In this document: in pieces, positions 1 through 6,939 of the stretch
Numbering within the stretch: position 1 is the stretch's first letter
Layout of the letters: each line of letters starts with the position of its first letter
Source: an uncultured Lachnobacterium sp.
GTDB taxonomy: Bacteria > Bacillota > Clostridia > Lachnospirales > Lachnospiraceae
Assembly (NCBI GenBank): GCA_900552085.1
Contig: URYB01000028.1
Coordinates: 1-14,999, forward strand
Reading direction: 5' to 3'
Length of the DNA stretch: 14,999 nt
Made by a program: the position numbers and the translations under genes
Notes under the pieces: generated by a model
Told to the model about the DNA's origin: nothing
What the model saw: the letters and a program-made list of their open reading frames with translations, nothing else
The model's database searches: none

Positions 1-1
1 A

Positions 2-151
2 TCCGGAGGCGACGCAAACAGAGACGGCTCCACAATGTACGTTGTCGGGCTTGTGAGCTCCAAAACTTACAAATATTACATCGGCGTGGCTGACAAAAAA
101 GGCGGCGCTCGTATTGGATGGGCTGAGCCTTCTCAGCTATCTCACTGCTAA
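2..151 (+). CDS. C-terminal end of a probable phage lysin / cell-wall-binding protein (partial)
   Basis: An open frame enters from the left edge and ends at TAA (149-151), giving the last 49 residues. They are rich in Gly, Ser, Tyr and Lys and end in GWAEPSQLSHC, with a short beta-rich pattern (YVVGL..KTYKYYIGVAD). That pattern would fit an SH3-like or other cell-wall-binding repeat. The holin starts 11 bases downstream and its ribosome-binding site overlaps this stop codon, so the two are probably cotranscribed as a lysis cassette. The catalytic part lies outside the window. The lysin assignment rests on position next to the holin more than on any motif. Confidence 0.5.
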   Translation, partial: SGGDANRDGSTMYVVGLVSSKTYKYYIGVADKKGGARIGWAEPSQLSHC

Positions 152-162
152 GGAGGTACACT

Positions 163-666
163 ATGAACATAAACCAGATCATCGGCATCGTTATCGTTTT
201 GATCCTTTTGCCACTTATCGCCTATCTTCTCTCTGTTGCGGTCTCCTACATGAAGGCCAAGGCTGAGAACATCCAGAACCAGACTGTCAAAGATATTGTT
301 TTGGATGCCATCGACACCGTTGAGCAGTCCGTCCTCTATGTCATGCAGACGTATGTGGACGCATTGAAACGTGGCGGCACATTCACTAAAGAAGCACAGC
401 AGGCTGCGTTTGAAAAAGCTGCGGAACGCGCGAGAGAATTGATCACAGACGAGGTCAAGGCAATGATCTCGGCAACCTATGGAGATTTTGACAAATGGTT
501 AGAGACTCGCATTGAGAAAGAAGTCCGAGCGAATAAAACAGAAAAGCCGGAGGCGGATCGCACAGTTGAAGCAGCGACCACTGCTGCCAGTGTGGCGGCA
601 ACTGTCGCATCCACTGCAGTCCAGCAACTCACAGCCGAAGCGTCCGACGCGACGCCTCGTGAATAA
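163..666 (+). CDS. Phage holin, LL-H family
   Basis: This is a 167-residue protein with one N-terminal membrane segment (about residues 5-28, MNINQIIGIVIVLILLPLIA...). A long charged, probably coiled-coil region follows (about 30-130), with repeats of the type A-x-E-x-A and a segment reading ELITDEVKAMI. The Ala/Thr-rich tail ends at residue 167. This layout, a single N-terminal helix plus a helical cytoplasmic body with the F/Y-D-KWLE segment, matches the LL-H phage holin family. Holins form membrane lesions that let the endolysin reach the peptidoglycan. The start is supported by AAGGAGG overlapping the stop codon of the upstream frame and ending 7 bases before the ATG. The Ala-rich tail (from about 130) is probably a variable extension. 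Confidence 0.8.
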   Translation: MNINQIIGIVIVLILLPLIAYLLSVAVSYMKAKAENIQNQTVKDIVLDAIDTVEQSVLYVMQTYVDALKRGGTFTKEAQQAAFEKAAERARELITDEVKAMISATYGDFDKWLETRIEKEVRANKTEKPEADRTVEAATTAASVAATVASTAVQQLTAEASDATPRE

Positions 667-689
667 TCACAAACGATAAAACAAAAAAG

Positions 690-720
690 CCCAGCAGGAC
701 TCACCTGCTGGGTGTTTTTT
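690..720 (+). terminator. Intrinsic terminator after the holin
   Basis: A perfect 9-bp stem, CCCAGCAGG (690-698) and CCTGCTGGG (704-712), encloses a 5-base loop and is followed by TGTTTTTT. It ends the phage lysis transcript before it meets ssrA, which is read in the opposite direction. Confidence 0.9.
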
Positions 721-747
721 AGTGCTCGGCGAACACTTTCCAGTTAA

Positions 748-793
748 AGACAAAACTCACAACACCGCGGAAATAAATGATCCGCGTGGTGTT
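748..793 (-). terminator. Possible ssrA terminator (imperfect hairpin)
   Basis: Arms 761-771 and 781-793 form an 11-bp inverted repeat with a small bulge (AACACCGCGGA against TCCGCGTGGTGTT). On the minus strand it is followed by a weak, interrupted U-tract (GTGAGTTTTGTC). It sits 16 bases past the tmRNA 3' end. If the prophage boundary is at ssrA, this hairpin is phage DNA that has replaced the original ssrA terminator. The poor U-tract makes this a tentative call. Confidence 0.35.
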
Positions 794-808
794 CGCCTCA
801 GACTCATT

Positions 809-1148
809 TAGTGGACTAGACGGGAGTCGAACCCGTGTCCAAAAACCAATTCCCTGTCCTTCTACGAGTGTAGTTTGTTATTTAACATTCCCTCCACCAC
901 ACGAAAACAAACATCCTTGTGGCTTTAGTAGCTTCATGATACGCCCGCAGGTGCAAAGCTTAGCCTGCGTCGTTTCTCACATAGTCGAAGCCTGGGTCCT
1001 AAAGTGTGAGTGCTCTAGGTCAGACTGCTGCCATTAGGCAGCGTATGCTAAATTATCTTCAGCGTTTAATTTTAATTGTGGAATTTAACGCATCCCGTGC
1101 GACTCGCTTCTCCAGCTGCATGATCCCTGTCGAAACCATTACTAGCCC
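809..1148 (-). ncRNA. ssrA: Transfer-messenger RNA (tmRNA)
   Basis: The RNA rescues stalled ribosomes together with SmpB and adds a degradation tag. The 5' end GGGCTAG (1148-1142) pairs with CTAGTCC (819-813) to make the acceptor stem. The T arm contains the GGTTCGACTCC loop, and the 5' domain carries the usual AATGGTTTCGACAGG stretch. A tag reading frame at 1063-1034 starts at GCT, ends at TAA and encodes AEDNLAYAA, a normal clostridial-type tag with the hydrophobic AA end. The three bases after the discriminator A read CTA, not CCA, so CCA must be added after transcription. The departure may mark the phage junction. smpB lies just upstream on the same strand. A possible -10 (TATATT, 1159-1154) lies immediately before the 5' end, but its -35 is poor, so a separate promoter is uncertain. 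Confidence 0.95.
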
Positions 1149-1161
1149 CTGCAATATATTT

Positions 1162-1256
1162 TTGCGTAGCAAAAATGTATTGCTACGCGAACGTGCTTCG
1201 CCCCCAGGCGAATTTTTCATGCACGTTTGCTTCCCGTTTTTTTCTGGAAAGCTTCT
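1162..1256. repeat. Tandem hairpin-rich repeat, copy 1 (~95 bp, 100-bp period)
   Basis: This is the first of two near-identical units between smpB and ssrA, both running from TTGCGTAGC to GGAAAGCTTCT. Each holds a 9-bp palindrome (GCGTAGCAA / TTGCTACGC). Next comes a nested structure with outer arms AACGTGC / GCACGTT around an inner hairpin TTCGCC / GGCGAA. The two copies differ at only a few positions: a G/A in the first loop, a C/T in the inner loop, and one base in length plus a C/T in the pyrimidine run. The unit looks like a non-coding dispersed element (REP/MITE-like) or a processed RNA structure. No transposase is linked to it. Confidence 0.85.
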
Positions 1257-1261
1257 CTTCC

Positions 1262-1355
1262 TTGCGTAGCAAAAATATATTGCTACGCGAACGTGCTTCG
1301 CCCTCAGGCGAATTTTTCATGCACGTTTGCTTCCCGTTTTCTCTGGAAAGCTTCT
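1262..1355. repeat. Tandem hairpin-rich repeat, copy 2
   Basis: The second copy of the unit at 1162-1256, in the same orientation and starting exactly 100 bases later. Its last two bases lie inside the TAG stop codon of smpB (1356-1354), so the end of the repeat and the end of the gene coincide. Confidence 0.85.
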
Positions 1356-1821
1356 AACCAAGATTTCGTACTTTGAAATCTCTTTCTGCTTCTCTCTTCT
1401 GATCCTTCTTGGCAATATCCTGACGCTTATCATAAAGCTTCTTTCCTTTTGCCAATGCGACCTGAACTTTTACAAGACTTCCTTTGAAGTATACTTCCAC
1501 CGGAACAATGGTATAACCTTTCTGCGCAATCTTGCCGACTAGCTTTTGAATTTCTTTCTTGTGCATCAAAAGCTTCCGCGGTCTGAGCGGATCCTTATTA
1601 AAGATATTTCCTTTTTCATAAGGACTGATATGCATACCATACAGAATCACTTCTCCATTCTCGATGTGAATGAACGACTCTTTAATACTGCATTTGCCCA
1701 TACGCATGGATTTTACTTCAGTTCCTGCCAAAGCGATGCCGGCTTCAAAAGTCTCTTCAAGGAAGTAATCATGATAGACTTTTTTGTTGTTGGCTATTAA
1801 CTTTCTTGCCTGTTTTGCCAT
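1354..1821 (-). CDS. smpB: SsrA-binding protein SmpB
   Basis: SmpB binds the tRNA-like domain of tmRNA and brings it to stalled ribosomes for trans-translation. The 155 residues match the usual family length. Visible family motifs are the N-terminal ANNKKVYHDYFLEETFEAGIAL, TEVKSMRMGKCSIKESF with the tmRNA-contact region, LYGMHISPYE, and DPLRPRKLLMHKKEI. The basic C-terminal tail (KKLYDKRQDIAKKDQKREAERDF) reaches into the mRNA channel. The start has AAGGAGGAGG 7 bases upstream. It lies 88 bases after rnr and upstream of ssrA on the same strand, the standard Firmicutes arrangement that keeps the protein with its RNA partner. A tandem repeat abuts its stop codon. Confidence 0.97.
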   Translation of the reverse strand: MAKQARKLIANNKKVYHDYFLEETFEAGIALAGTEVKSMRMGKCSIKESFIHIENGEVILYGMHISPYEKGNIFNKDPLRPRKLLMHKKEIQKLVGKIAQKGYTIVPVEVYFKGSLVKVQVALAKGKKLYDKRQDIAKKDQKREAERDFKVRNLG

Positions 1822-1909
1822 ACCGGCCTCCTCCTTGTCATCTTGTCTTACCTAGTGTATATGATTTTTTTCAAAAAAGCAATAAACTGATGGTTGAATT
1901 TTGAAAGAT

Positions 1910-4078
1910 TTAAGAATTTCCTCCATTTTCGTCAGATACTTCCAAAATCTCGGTTTGGTCTGCCAGTACAAAATCAATAGTGCGAAGAATTCTGTCGCAA
2001 TGTTCGACTGTAACGTATACCTTTTGTCCCAGTTTGTATCTGCGGTTCGTCACTTCACCGACCAGTTCATACGTATCTTCGTAATACTGGTAAAAATCAT
2101 CCGTAAGCGAAGTCACGCGTACCAGTCCTTCAACGGTATTCGGCAGTTCTACGAAAAAGCCCCATTCGGTAACACCGGATATAACACCCTCGAATGTCTC
2201 GCCAACATGTGCCTCCATATACTGCACTTTTTTCATCTTTATAGTCTCTCGTTCCGCCTCATCTGCCCGTCGTTCCATTTCGCTGGAGTGCTTGGCAACT
2301 TCCGGCAGAATATGCTCATAGTGTTCCATTCGCTTTTCGTTCAGGCGGCCACGAAGGCTCTCCTTGATAATCCGGTGAATCTGCAGATCCGGATATCTGC
2401 GGATAGGAGACGTAAAATGACAGTAACAATCGGCGGCCAGTCCGAAATGCCCCGTATCTTCCACCGTATATCTCGCCTGTTTCATAGAACGCAGCGTAAG
2501 ACGGCTGATCAAAGCCTCCTCCTGTGTTCCCTCAATCTTCTGTAAAAGTTTCTGTAACTCCTTTGGATGTACTTCATCCGCTCCAATGTGCAGCGAATAG
2601 CCAAAATTATTGATAAATGTAGAAAGCTTGCTGATTTTTTCAGTATCCGGATTTTCATGGGTACGATATACAAATGGCAACTCCCGCCAGTAATAATCAG
2701 CTGCAACCGTCTCATTTGCTGCAAGCATAAAATCCTCGATCAGTTTCGTTGCAACATTGCGGTCATACGGACGAATATCCACAGGATTTCCCTGTTCATC
2801 CAAAATCACCTTTGTCTCCGGAAAATCAAAGTCGATTGAACCTCTCTTCATACGCTTTTTGCGCAAAATGGATGCCAGTTCCGCCATCTGTTCAAACATT
2901 GGAACAAGTGGTTCGTATTCTGCAATCACAGCCGGGTCCTGATCGACCAGAATTTTCTTTACATTCGTATAGGACATTCTGCGGTTGACACAGATTACCG
3001 TCTCTGCAATCGTGTGGTCAATAATCTCTCCCTTGGAATTTATCGTCATAATACAGCTGAGTGCCAGACGATCCTCTCCCTGATTCAGAGAACAGATTCC
3101 ATTTGATAATGCATGTGGAAGCATAGGTATCACACGGTCAACCAGATAGACGGAGGTGCCGCGTTTCAATGCCTCGACATCCAATGCACTGTGTTCCTGC
3201 ACATAGTTGGAAACATCTGCTATGTGAACGCCAAGAATATAGTTCTCTCCGTCCATGGTCAATGATACCGCATCATCCAGATCCTTGGCATCTTCTCCGT
3301 CAATCGTAACCATCTGCCAGTCCCTGAGATCCATACGGCCCGCCCGGTCTGCTTCCGATACGGGCTTTGCAACATTCTCGACCTGTTTCATAATTTTTTC
3401 TTCAAATTCTACCGGCAGACCATATGCACGGACGATCGATAAAATATCCACACCCGGATCGTTAATATGACCAAGAATTTCTACCACTTTTCCTTCGGGC
3501 TTTCGGTCCTTTTTTCCATAACTTGTAATCTCAACTACGACTTTATGTCCGCTGACAGCGCCCTTGGAACGCTCCTGTGGGATAAAAATGTCCGAACCGA
3601 ACTTTGGATTATCCGGTACTGCAAAGCCAAACGTCTTACTCTGCTCGTAGGTACATACCACCTGTTTCATTCCGCGTTCGAGAATATTTAATACTTTTCC
3701 CTCCTTGCGCTTTCCGGTTGTTACCGGGGAAACGGATACCTCAACAAGATCCATATGCATTGCGCCATTGGTATCTGCCTCCGGAATAAAAATATCATCC
3801 GGCTCTCCTTCGATCGACACAAAGCCAAATCCCTTGGGATGTGCAAGGAATGTACCTGTAATTTTTTTCACTTCGGATTTACTGAACTTTCCTCTCTTAG
3901 AACGTTCAATTTTGCCTTCTGCCATGAGCTCATCCAGAATCTGTTCCAACTGTGGACGCTGTTCCTTTTTTACACCAAGAACAATTGCAAGTTCCTTGAT
4001 TTTCATCGGGACATACATACTGTCGCACATGAAATCATATATCATTTTCTTTCTTTGTTCGTATTTTTTATCAGACAT
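1910..4078 (-). CDS. rnr: Ribonuclease R (RNase II/RNB family exoribonuclease)
   Basis: This 722-residue 3'-to-5' hydrolytic exoribonuclease degrades structured RNA and, with tmRNA-SmpB, non-stop mRNAs. Domains in order: an N-terminal helix-turn-helix-like region (about 1-65); cold-shock domain 1 (about 72-131, GTFLAHPKGFGFVSIEGEPDDIFIP); cold-shock domain 2 (about 139-200, GFAVPDNPKFGSDIFIP); the RNB catalytic domain (about 247-570), whose Mg-binding aspartates lie in DGEDAKDLDDAVSL (260-273); and an S1 domain (about 628-710, GVISGVTEWGFFVELPNTVEGLV). The C-terminus is short and acidic and lacks the Lys-rich tail of E. coli RNase R, as is common in Firmicutes. The start has GGAGGAAGG close upstream. 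It follows secG by 83 bases, with an intrinsic terminator in between, so its transcription depends on read-through. Confidence 0.97.
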   Translation of the reverse strand: MSDKKYEQRKKMIYDFMCDSMYVPMKIKELAIVLGVKKEQRPQLEQILDELMAEGKIERSKRGKFSKSEVKKITGTFLAHPKGFGFVSIEGEPDDIFIPEADTNGAMHMDLVEVSVSPVTTGKRKEGKVLNILERGMKQVVCTYEQSKTFGFAVPDNPKFGSDIFIPQERSKGAVSGHKVVVEITSYGKKDRKPEGKVVEILGHINDPGVDILSIVRAYGLPVEFEEKIMKQVENVAKPVSEADRAGRMDLRDWQMVTIDGEDAKDLDDAVSLTMDGENYILGVHIADVSNYVQEHSALDVEALKRGTSVYLVDRVIPMLPHALSNGICSLNQGEDRLALSCIMTINSKGEIIDHTIAETVICVNRRMSYTNVKKILVDQDPAVIAEYEPLVPMFEQMAELASILRKKRMKRGSIDFDFPETKVILDEQGNPVDIRPYDRNVATKLIEDFMLAANETVAADYYWRELPFVYRTHENPDTEKISKLSTFINNFGYSLHIGADEVHPKELQKLLQKIEGTQEEALISRLTLRSMKQARYTVEDTGHFGLAADCYCHFTSPIRRYPDLQIHRIIKESLRGRLNEKRMEHYEHILPEVAKHSSEMERRADEAERETIKMKKVQYMEAHVGETFEGVISGVTEWGFFVELPNTVEGLVRVTSLTDDFYQYYEDTYELVGEVTNRRYKLGQKVYVTVEHCDRILRTIDFVLADQTEILEVSDENGGNS

Positions 4079-4123
4079 TTCCTTCCTCCTTTCTTATGTG
4101 GATTCCTCCCTGTAAAGAAACAG

Positions 4124-4154
4124 AAAAAAAGACCGCCGACATTCATCGACAGTC
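4124..4154 (-). terminator. Intrinsic terminator/attenuator between secG and rnr
   Basis: Read on the minus strand, GACTGTCGA (4154-4146) pairs with TCGGCGGTC (4139-4131) in a continuous 9-bp stem with two G-U pairs and a 6-base loop, followed by seven T (4130-4124). The stem begins 7 bases past the secG stop. I see no promoter in the 45 bases left before rnr, so this is probably a partial terminator that sets the secG to rnr ratio. Confidence 0.7.
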
Positions 4155-4161
4155 CATCTCT

Positions 4162-4401
4162 TTACCAGATACCCATATTAAGTACCATTCCAATGACTAA
4201 GAATAAGATAACTCCAATTCTTGTAAGTTTTACTAACATTCCTTCCATGGAACGTCCCTTATTCTTACCCCAGTAAGTATCAGCAGCTCCTGCGATTGCA
4301 CCAAGTCCGGCTGACTTACCTTCCTGCATCAAGATTGTTACTGTAATGACAATGCTTAATATAATAAATACCACTGTTAAAATCGTTTTTAAAACGGCCA
4401 C
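4162..4401 (-). CDS. secG: Preprotein translocase subunit SecG
   Basis: SecG is the small auxiliary subunit of the SecYEG channel. The 79 residues have two membrane helices (about 4-24 and 58-77) joined by the signature cytoplasmic loop (QEGKSAGLGAIAGAADTYWGKNKGRSMEGML). I take the GTG at 4401 as the start because AGGAGG (4415-4410) ends 8 bases before it. An in-frame GTG at 4410 overlaps that ribosome-binding site and would leave no spacing. The gene is first in the secG-rnr-smpB-ssrA cluster, 37 bases downstream of a near-consensus promoter -10. Confidence 0.95.
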   Translation of the reverse strand: MAVLKTILTVVFIILSIVITVTILMQEGKSAGLGAIAGAADTYWGKNKGRSMEGMLVKLTRIGVILFLVIGMVLNMGIW

Positions 4402-4438
4402 GATTTCCACCTCCTAATTCAAAACTCACGCTTACTCG

Positions 4439-4467
4439 AGTATAGCATATCCATCTTTACATTTCAA
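4439..4467 (-). promoter_or_regulatory. Sigma-A promoter for secG-rnr-smpB
   Basis: TTGAAA (4467-4462), a 17-base spacer and TATACT (4444-4439), with an extended -10 TGC just upstream of the -10. This is a near-consensus housekeeping promoter for the minus-strand cluster. Confidence 0.85.
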
Positions 4468-4514
4468 CTTTTTTTTATTTTTTTACATCTTTTCCAAATG
4501 TAAGCAAATTTTCG

Positions 4515-4543
4515 TTTTCATTTAGGTAATAATCCCTTATAAT
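4515..4543 (+). promoter_or_regulatory. Promoter of the pilus-like operon
   Basis: A consensus -10 TATAAT (4538-4543) lies 17 bases after TTTTCA (4515-4520), a 4-of-6 match to the -35 consensus. The predicted transcript starts about 40 bases before the ATG at 4587. It diverges from the secG promoter. Confidence 0.65.
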
Positions 4544-4586
4544 AAGTAATAAGAAGATAGATCTTAACATTCATTAGGAGTATAAC

Positions 4587-5546
4587 ATGACACCCAGATA
4601 TTCGCGCAGAATTTCTCTGCTGCTTTTTCTTGGTCTTTGTCTGATTCTAATTGGCTGCAGTGGGGATCAGACCTCCCCTTCCAAGCCGCCATCCTCGCCA
4701 TCTGCGAATAAGAATGATTCACCAGATACGTCATCTGCGACCCGTGACAATACACCAGAGGTCCTGACGCCATCTGCTGACGGCAAAGACACCTATACAT
4801 GCGATGTATCCACAATCGATGCAAGTAATGTTGCAGAAGGGTATGTTATGGTCAATTACACCGGAACGAATCCAAAAGTCAAACTACAGATTACCGGACC
4901 GGATGCCATAACCTATACTTACAACCTGCATGGGGATTACGAAGTCTTTCCACTGACGGCCGGAGACGGGGATTACACGATCACTGTTTTTGAAAATGTG
5001 TCCGGCACACAGTATGCGACAGCCTTGTCCCAACAGATAACAGTCAAAATCAGCAATACGTTCGGTCCATTTCTTTATCCGAATCAGTATGTGCATTTTA
5101 CTTCCGACTCACCGGCTGTTGCAAAAGCTTCCCAGCTTGCAGCTTCTGCTACCAGTGATTTAGATGTGGTTTCCAGCATATATAATTATATTATAGACAA
5201 TTATACCTACGATTATGACAAAGCCGCCAATGTTGCAAGCGGATATTTACCAGATGTGGATGAAATTTTTAAAACACAGACCGGCATCTGCTTTGATTAC
5301 GCTTCTGTCATGACGACCATGCTTCGCAGTCAGCGAATTCCTACCCGGCTTGAGATTGGCTATGCCGGAGAGAATTACCACGCATGGATCAGCACCTATA
5401 TCAAAGATATCGGCTGGGTAAACGGTATTATCGAATTTAATGGAACTTCCTGGACTCTCATGGATCCTACCTATGCCTCCACAAGTAAGTCTCCGGAAAA
5501 ATTCGTAGCCGACCAGAACAATTACCAGCTTAAATATGTATATTAA
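4587..5546 (+). CDS. Transglutaminase-like lipoprotein
   Basis: This is a 319-residue surface lipoprotein. The signal peptide ends in a lipobox (LIGC, Cys24), followed by a Ser/Pro/Asn-rich low-complexity linker (about 28-65). A beta-rich domain spans about 70-157. A transglutaminase/protease-like domain fills about 170-319 and shows the full catalytic set: Cys235 in QTGICFDYAS, His265 in NYHAWIST and Asp293 in LMDPTY. Family members act as cysteine proteases, peptidoglycan-peptide hydrolases or cross-linkers; the substrate cannot be told here. AGGAG lies 9 bases before the start. It is the first gene after a promoter, only 23 bases ahead of the PilC-like gene, so it is cotranscribed with the secretion/pilus genes and may be a processing or surface partner of that machine. 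Confidence 0.85.
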   Translation: MTPRYSRRISLLLFLGLCLILIGCSGDQTSPSKPPSSPSANKNDSPDTSSATRDNTPEVLTPSADGKDTYTCDVSTIDASNVAEGYVMVNYTGTNPKVKLQITGPDAITYTYNLHGDYEVFPLTAGDGDYTITVFENVSGTQYATALSQQITVKISNTFGPFLYPNQYVHFTSDSPAVAKASQLAASATSDLDVVSSIYNYIIDNYTYDYDKAANVASGYLPDVDEIFKTQTGICFDYASVMTTMLRSQRIPTRLEIGYAGENYHAWISTYIKDIGWVNGIIEFNGTSWTLMDPTYASTSKSPEKFVADQNNYQLKYVY

Positions 5547-5569
5547 ACATTTCCATTAAGGAGGAAATT

Positions 5570-6595
5570 ATGTCACACCGTAACAAACAATTAACCCAGA
5601 CCGAGATTGCTGTCTTTTGTCAGCAGATTGCCCTTGTGGTCAATGCCGGTCTCCCGACTTACTACGGAATTTCGATTCTGCGCGATGAGGCCGCCGATGA
5701 AGAGACTGCTGCTCTATTTGACCAGATTTACCAGCCCATGGAAAAAGGCTCCCAGATGCATGAAGCTCTGCGCGCCACCGGGCGTTTTCCGGAATATATG
5801 ATACATATGATTGAACTCGGAGAGGCTACCGGAAGGTTGGAAGAAGTTCTCAGTTCCCTGAGTAAATACTACGAACGTGAAGCGGAAATCCGCAATGGCA
5901 TTCAAAAAGCAATTACCTACCCGCTGATCATGACGGTTATGATGATTGCTGTCATTCTCGTTCTCATTGCCAAAGTTCTTCCTGTTTTTTCACAGATTTA
6001 TGCAGAACTAGGAAGTGAGCTTACCGGCTTTGCCCGTATGCTGATGCGTATCAGCAATCTGATCAACCGCTATATGATCGTATTTGTGATTGCTTTTGTC
6101 GTGCTTTTTGTTTTCGGTCTCCTCATATACCAGACCGACATCGGCCGTGTACTTTTTCAGGGGAAAAAATATGCCTTGACGATTGCCGCCAGCCGCTTTG
6201 CCAACTGCATGTATCTTGCTCTTGTCAGTGGTCTGGATACCGACCGTGGCCTGGAACTGGCAGAAGCACTGGTAAATAACCCACATATGCAAATGCGCAT
6301 CCAGTTATGCAAAGAACATATGAAAAATGGCGATTCATTTGACCGGGCACTTTTACAATCCGGCGTATTTTCGCAGATCTATGCAAGCTGGATTGCAATC
6401 GGATATAAAACAGGCGATATGGATGCTGTCATGCAGCGTATCAGCCTTGCCTATGAAAAAGACAGTGACGATCAGCTCAATCGTATGATTTCAGCGCTCG
6501 AACCGACACTTGTTATTATTTTATGTGTGTTCATCGGACTGATTCTGATTTCACTGTTACTTCCACTATTAGGCATTATGTCCAGCATCGGCTAA
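5570..6595 (+). CDS. PilC/GspF-type inner-membrane platform protein
   Basis: This 341-residue protein is the inner-membrane platform that couples the cytoplasmic ATPase to the pilus or pseudopilus. Two GspF domains are visible. The first (about 9-130) has QTEIAVFCQQIALVVNAGLP and the hallmark YMIHMIELGEATGRLEEVLSSLSKYYERE. The second (about 205-330) has FANCMYLALVSGLDTDRGLELAEALV and WIAIGYKTGDMDAVMQRISLAYE. Membrane helices lie near 117-143, 165-187 and 311-337. It is slightly shorter at the N-terminus than PilC of classic type IV pili (about 400) but complete for GspF domains. AAGGAGG lies 7 bases before the ATG, and the next gene follows after 10 bases. Confidence 0.92.
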   Translation: MSHRNKQLTQTEIAVFCQQIALVVNAGLPTYYGISILRDEAADEETAALFDQIYQPMEKGSQMHEALRATGRFPEYMIHMIELGEATGRLEEVLSSLSKYYEREAEIRNGIQKAITYPLIMTVMMIAVILVLIAKVLPVFSQIYAELGSELTGFARMLMRISNLINRYMIVFVIAFVVLFVFGLLIYQTDIGRVLFQGKKYALTIAASRFANCMYLALVSGLDTDRGLELAEALVNNPHMQMRIQLCKEHMKNGDSFDRALLQSGVFSQIYASWIAIGYKTGDMDAVMQRISLAYEKDSDDQLNRMISALEPTLVIILCVFIGLILISLLLPLLGIMSSIG

Positions 6596-6605
6596 GGAGG
6601 AATTT

Positions 6606-6938
6606 ATGCTTTTTTCTATAAAAAAACGGGAAAAAAGCCATATGATCCAATTTGTTCCAATTCTGCTTCTGCTATCGGTTATCCTGATATTTGCGCTGAG
6701 TGCCACGCAGCTTACCGCTGATAACCGTGCACACGAGCGCGAAATCGTAAGCAATGCGTTGGAGCGGAGCATTACACAATGTTATGCTCTGGAGGGTTCT
6801 TATCCTCCAAATCTTTCGTATTTGTGTGATCACTATGGTTTTACCTACAACAAAGAACATTTTTTTATTGATTATCAGTACATTGGGAGCAATTTGCGTC
6901 CGGATGTCACCATCATAGAACAATCTGCGGAGAATTGA
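6606..6938 (+). CDS. Small single-pass membrane protein, possible degenerate pseudopilin
   Basis: The 110 residues have a basic N-terminus (IKKREKSH), one membrane helix (about 14-33, MIQFVPILLLLSVILIFAL), then a soluble part that begins with a helix (RAHEREIVSNALERSITQCYALEGSYPPNLSYLCDHYGF). The segment with Y-x-x-x-G-x-Y-P followed by a short loop resembles the region after the N-terminal helix of major pseudopilins (GspG/ComGC). However, the type III prepilin signal (G then FTLxE) is absent. The start codon is 7 bases after AAGGAGG, which overlaps the stop of the platform gene. It probably forms part of the pseudopilus or its assembly subcomplex. That role is inferred from position and topology. 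Confidence 0.6.
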   Translation: MLFSIKKREKSHMIQFVPILLLLSVILIFALSATQLTADNRAHEREIVSNALERSITQCYALEGSYPPNLSYLCDHYGFTYNKEHFFIDYQYIGSNLRPDVTIIEQSAEN

Positions 6939-6939
6939 C

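Larger units (their letters stand above)
1..812 (+). mobile_element. Right end of a prophage integrated at the 3' end of ssrA (partial)
   Basis: The left edge of the window carries a phage lysis module: the end of a probable lysin, an LL-H-type holin and a terminator. It runs directly into the 3' end of the tmRNA gene, which lies on the minus strand. The 3' ends of ssrA genes are known integration sites for phage tyrosine recombinases, so the att core should lie in the T-arm/acceptor part of ssrA (about 809-850). The rest of the prophage, including an integrase and the second att copy, would lie upstream of this window and cannot be seen. The boundary at 812 is inferred from where ssrA ends, not from a visible direct repeat. 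Confidence 0.65.

Noticed and set aside
1162..1355. Insertion sequence
   Set aside because: The units are about 100 bases, carry no transposase and show no clear target-site duplication. They are described as non-coding repeats instead.
1006..1357. Open frames across ssrA and the tandem repeats
   Set aside because: They cover a clear tmRNA and a palindromic repeat, have no ribosome-binding sites and give no recognisable protein.
1822..1909. Separate promoter for smpB in the rnr-smpB gap
   Set aside because: The gap has TTGAAA and TATACA-like strings on the minus strand, but no pair has an acceptable spacing together with a good match, so no promoter is called.
1901..4276. Several plus-strand open frames opposite rnr
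   Set aside because: They are shadows of the strongly supported RNase R gene, lack ribosome-binding sites and have no family features.
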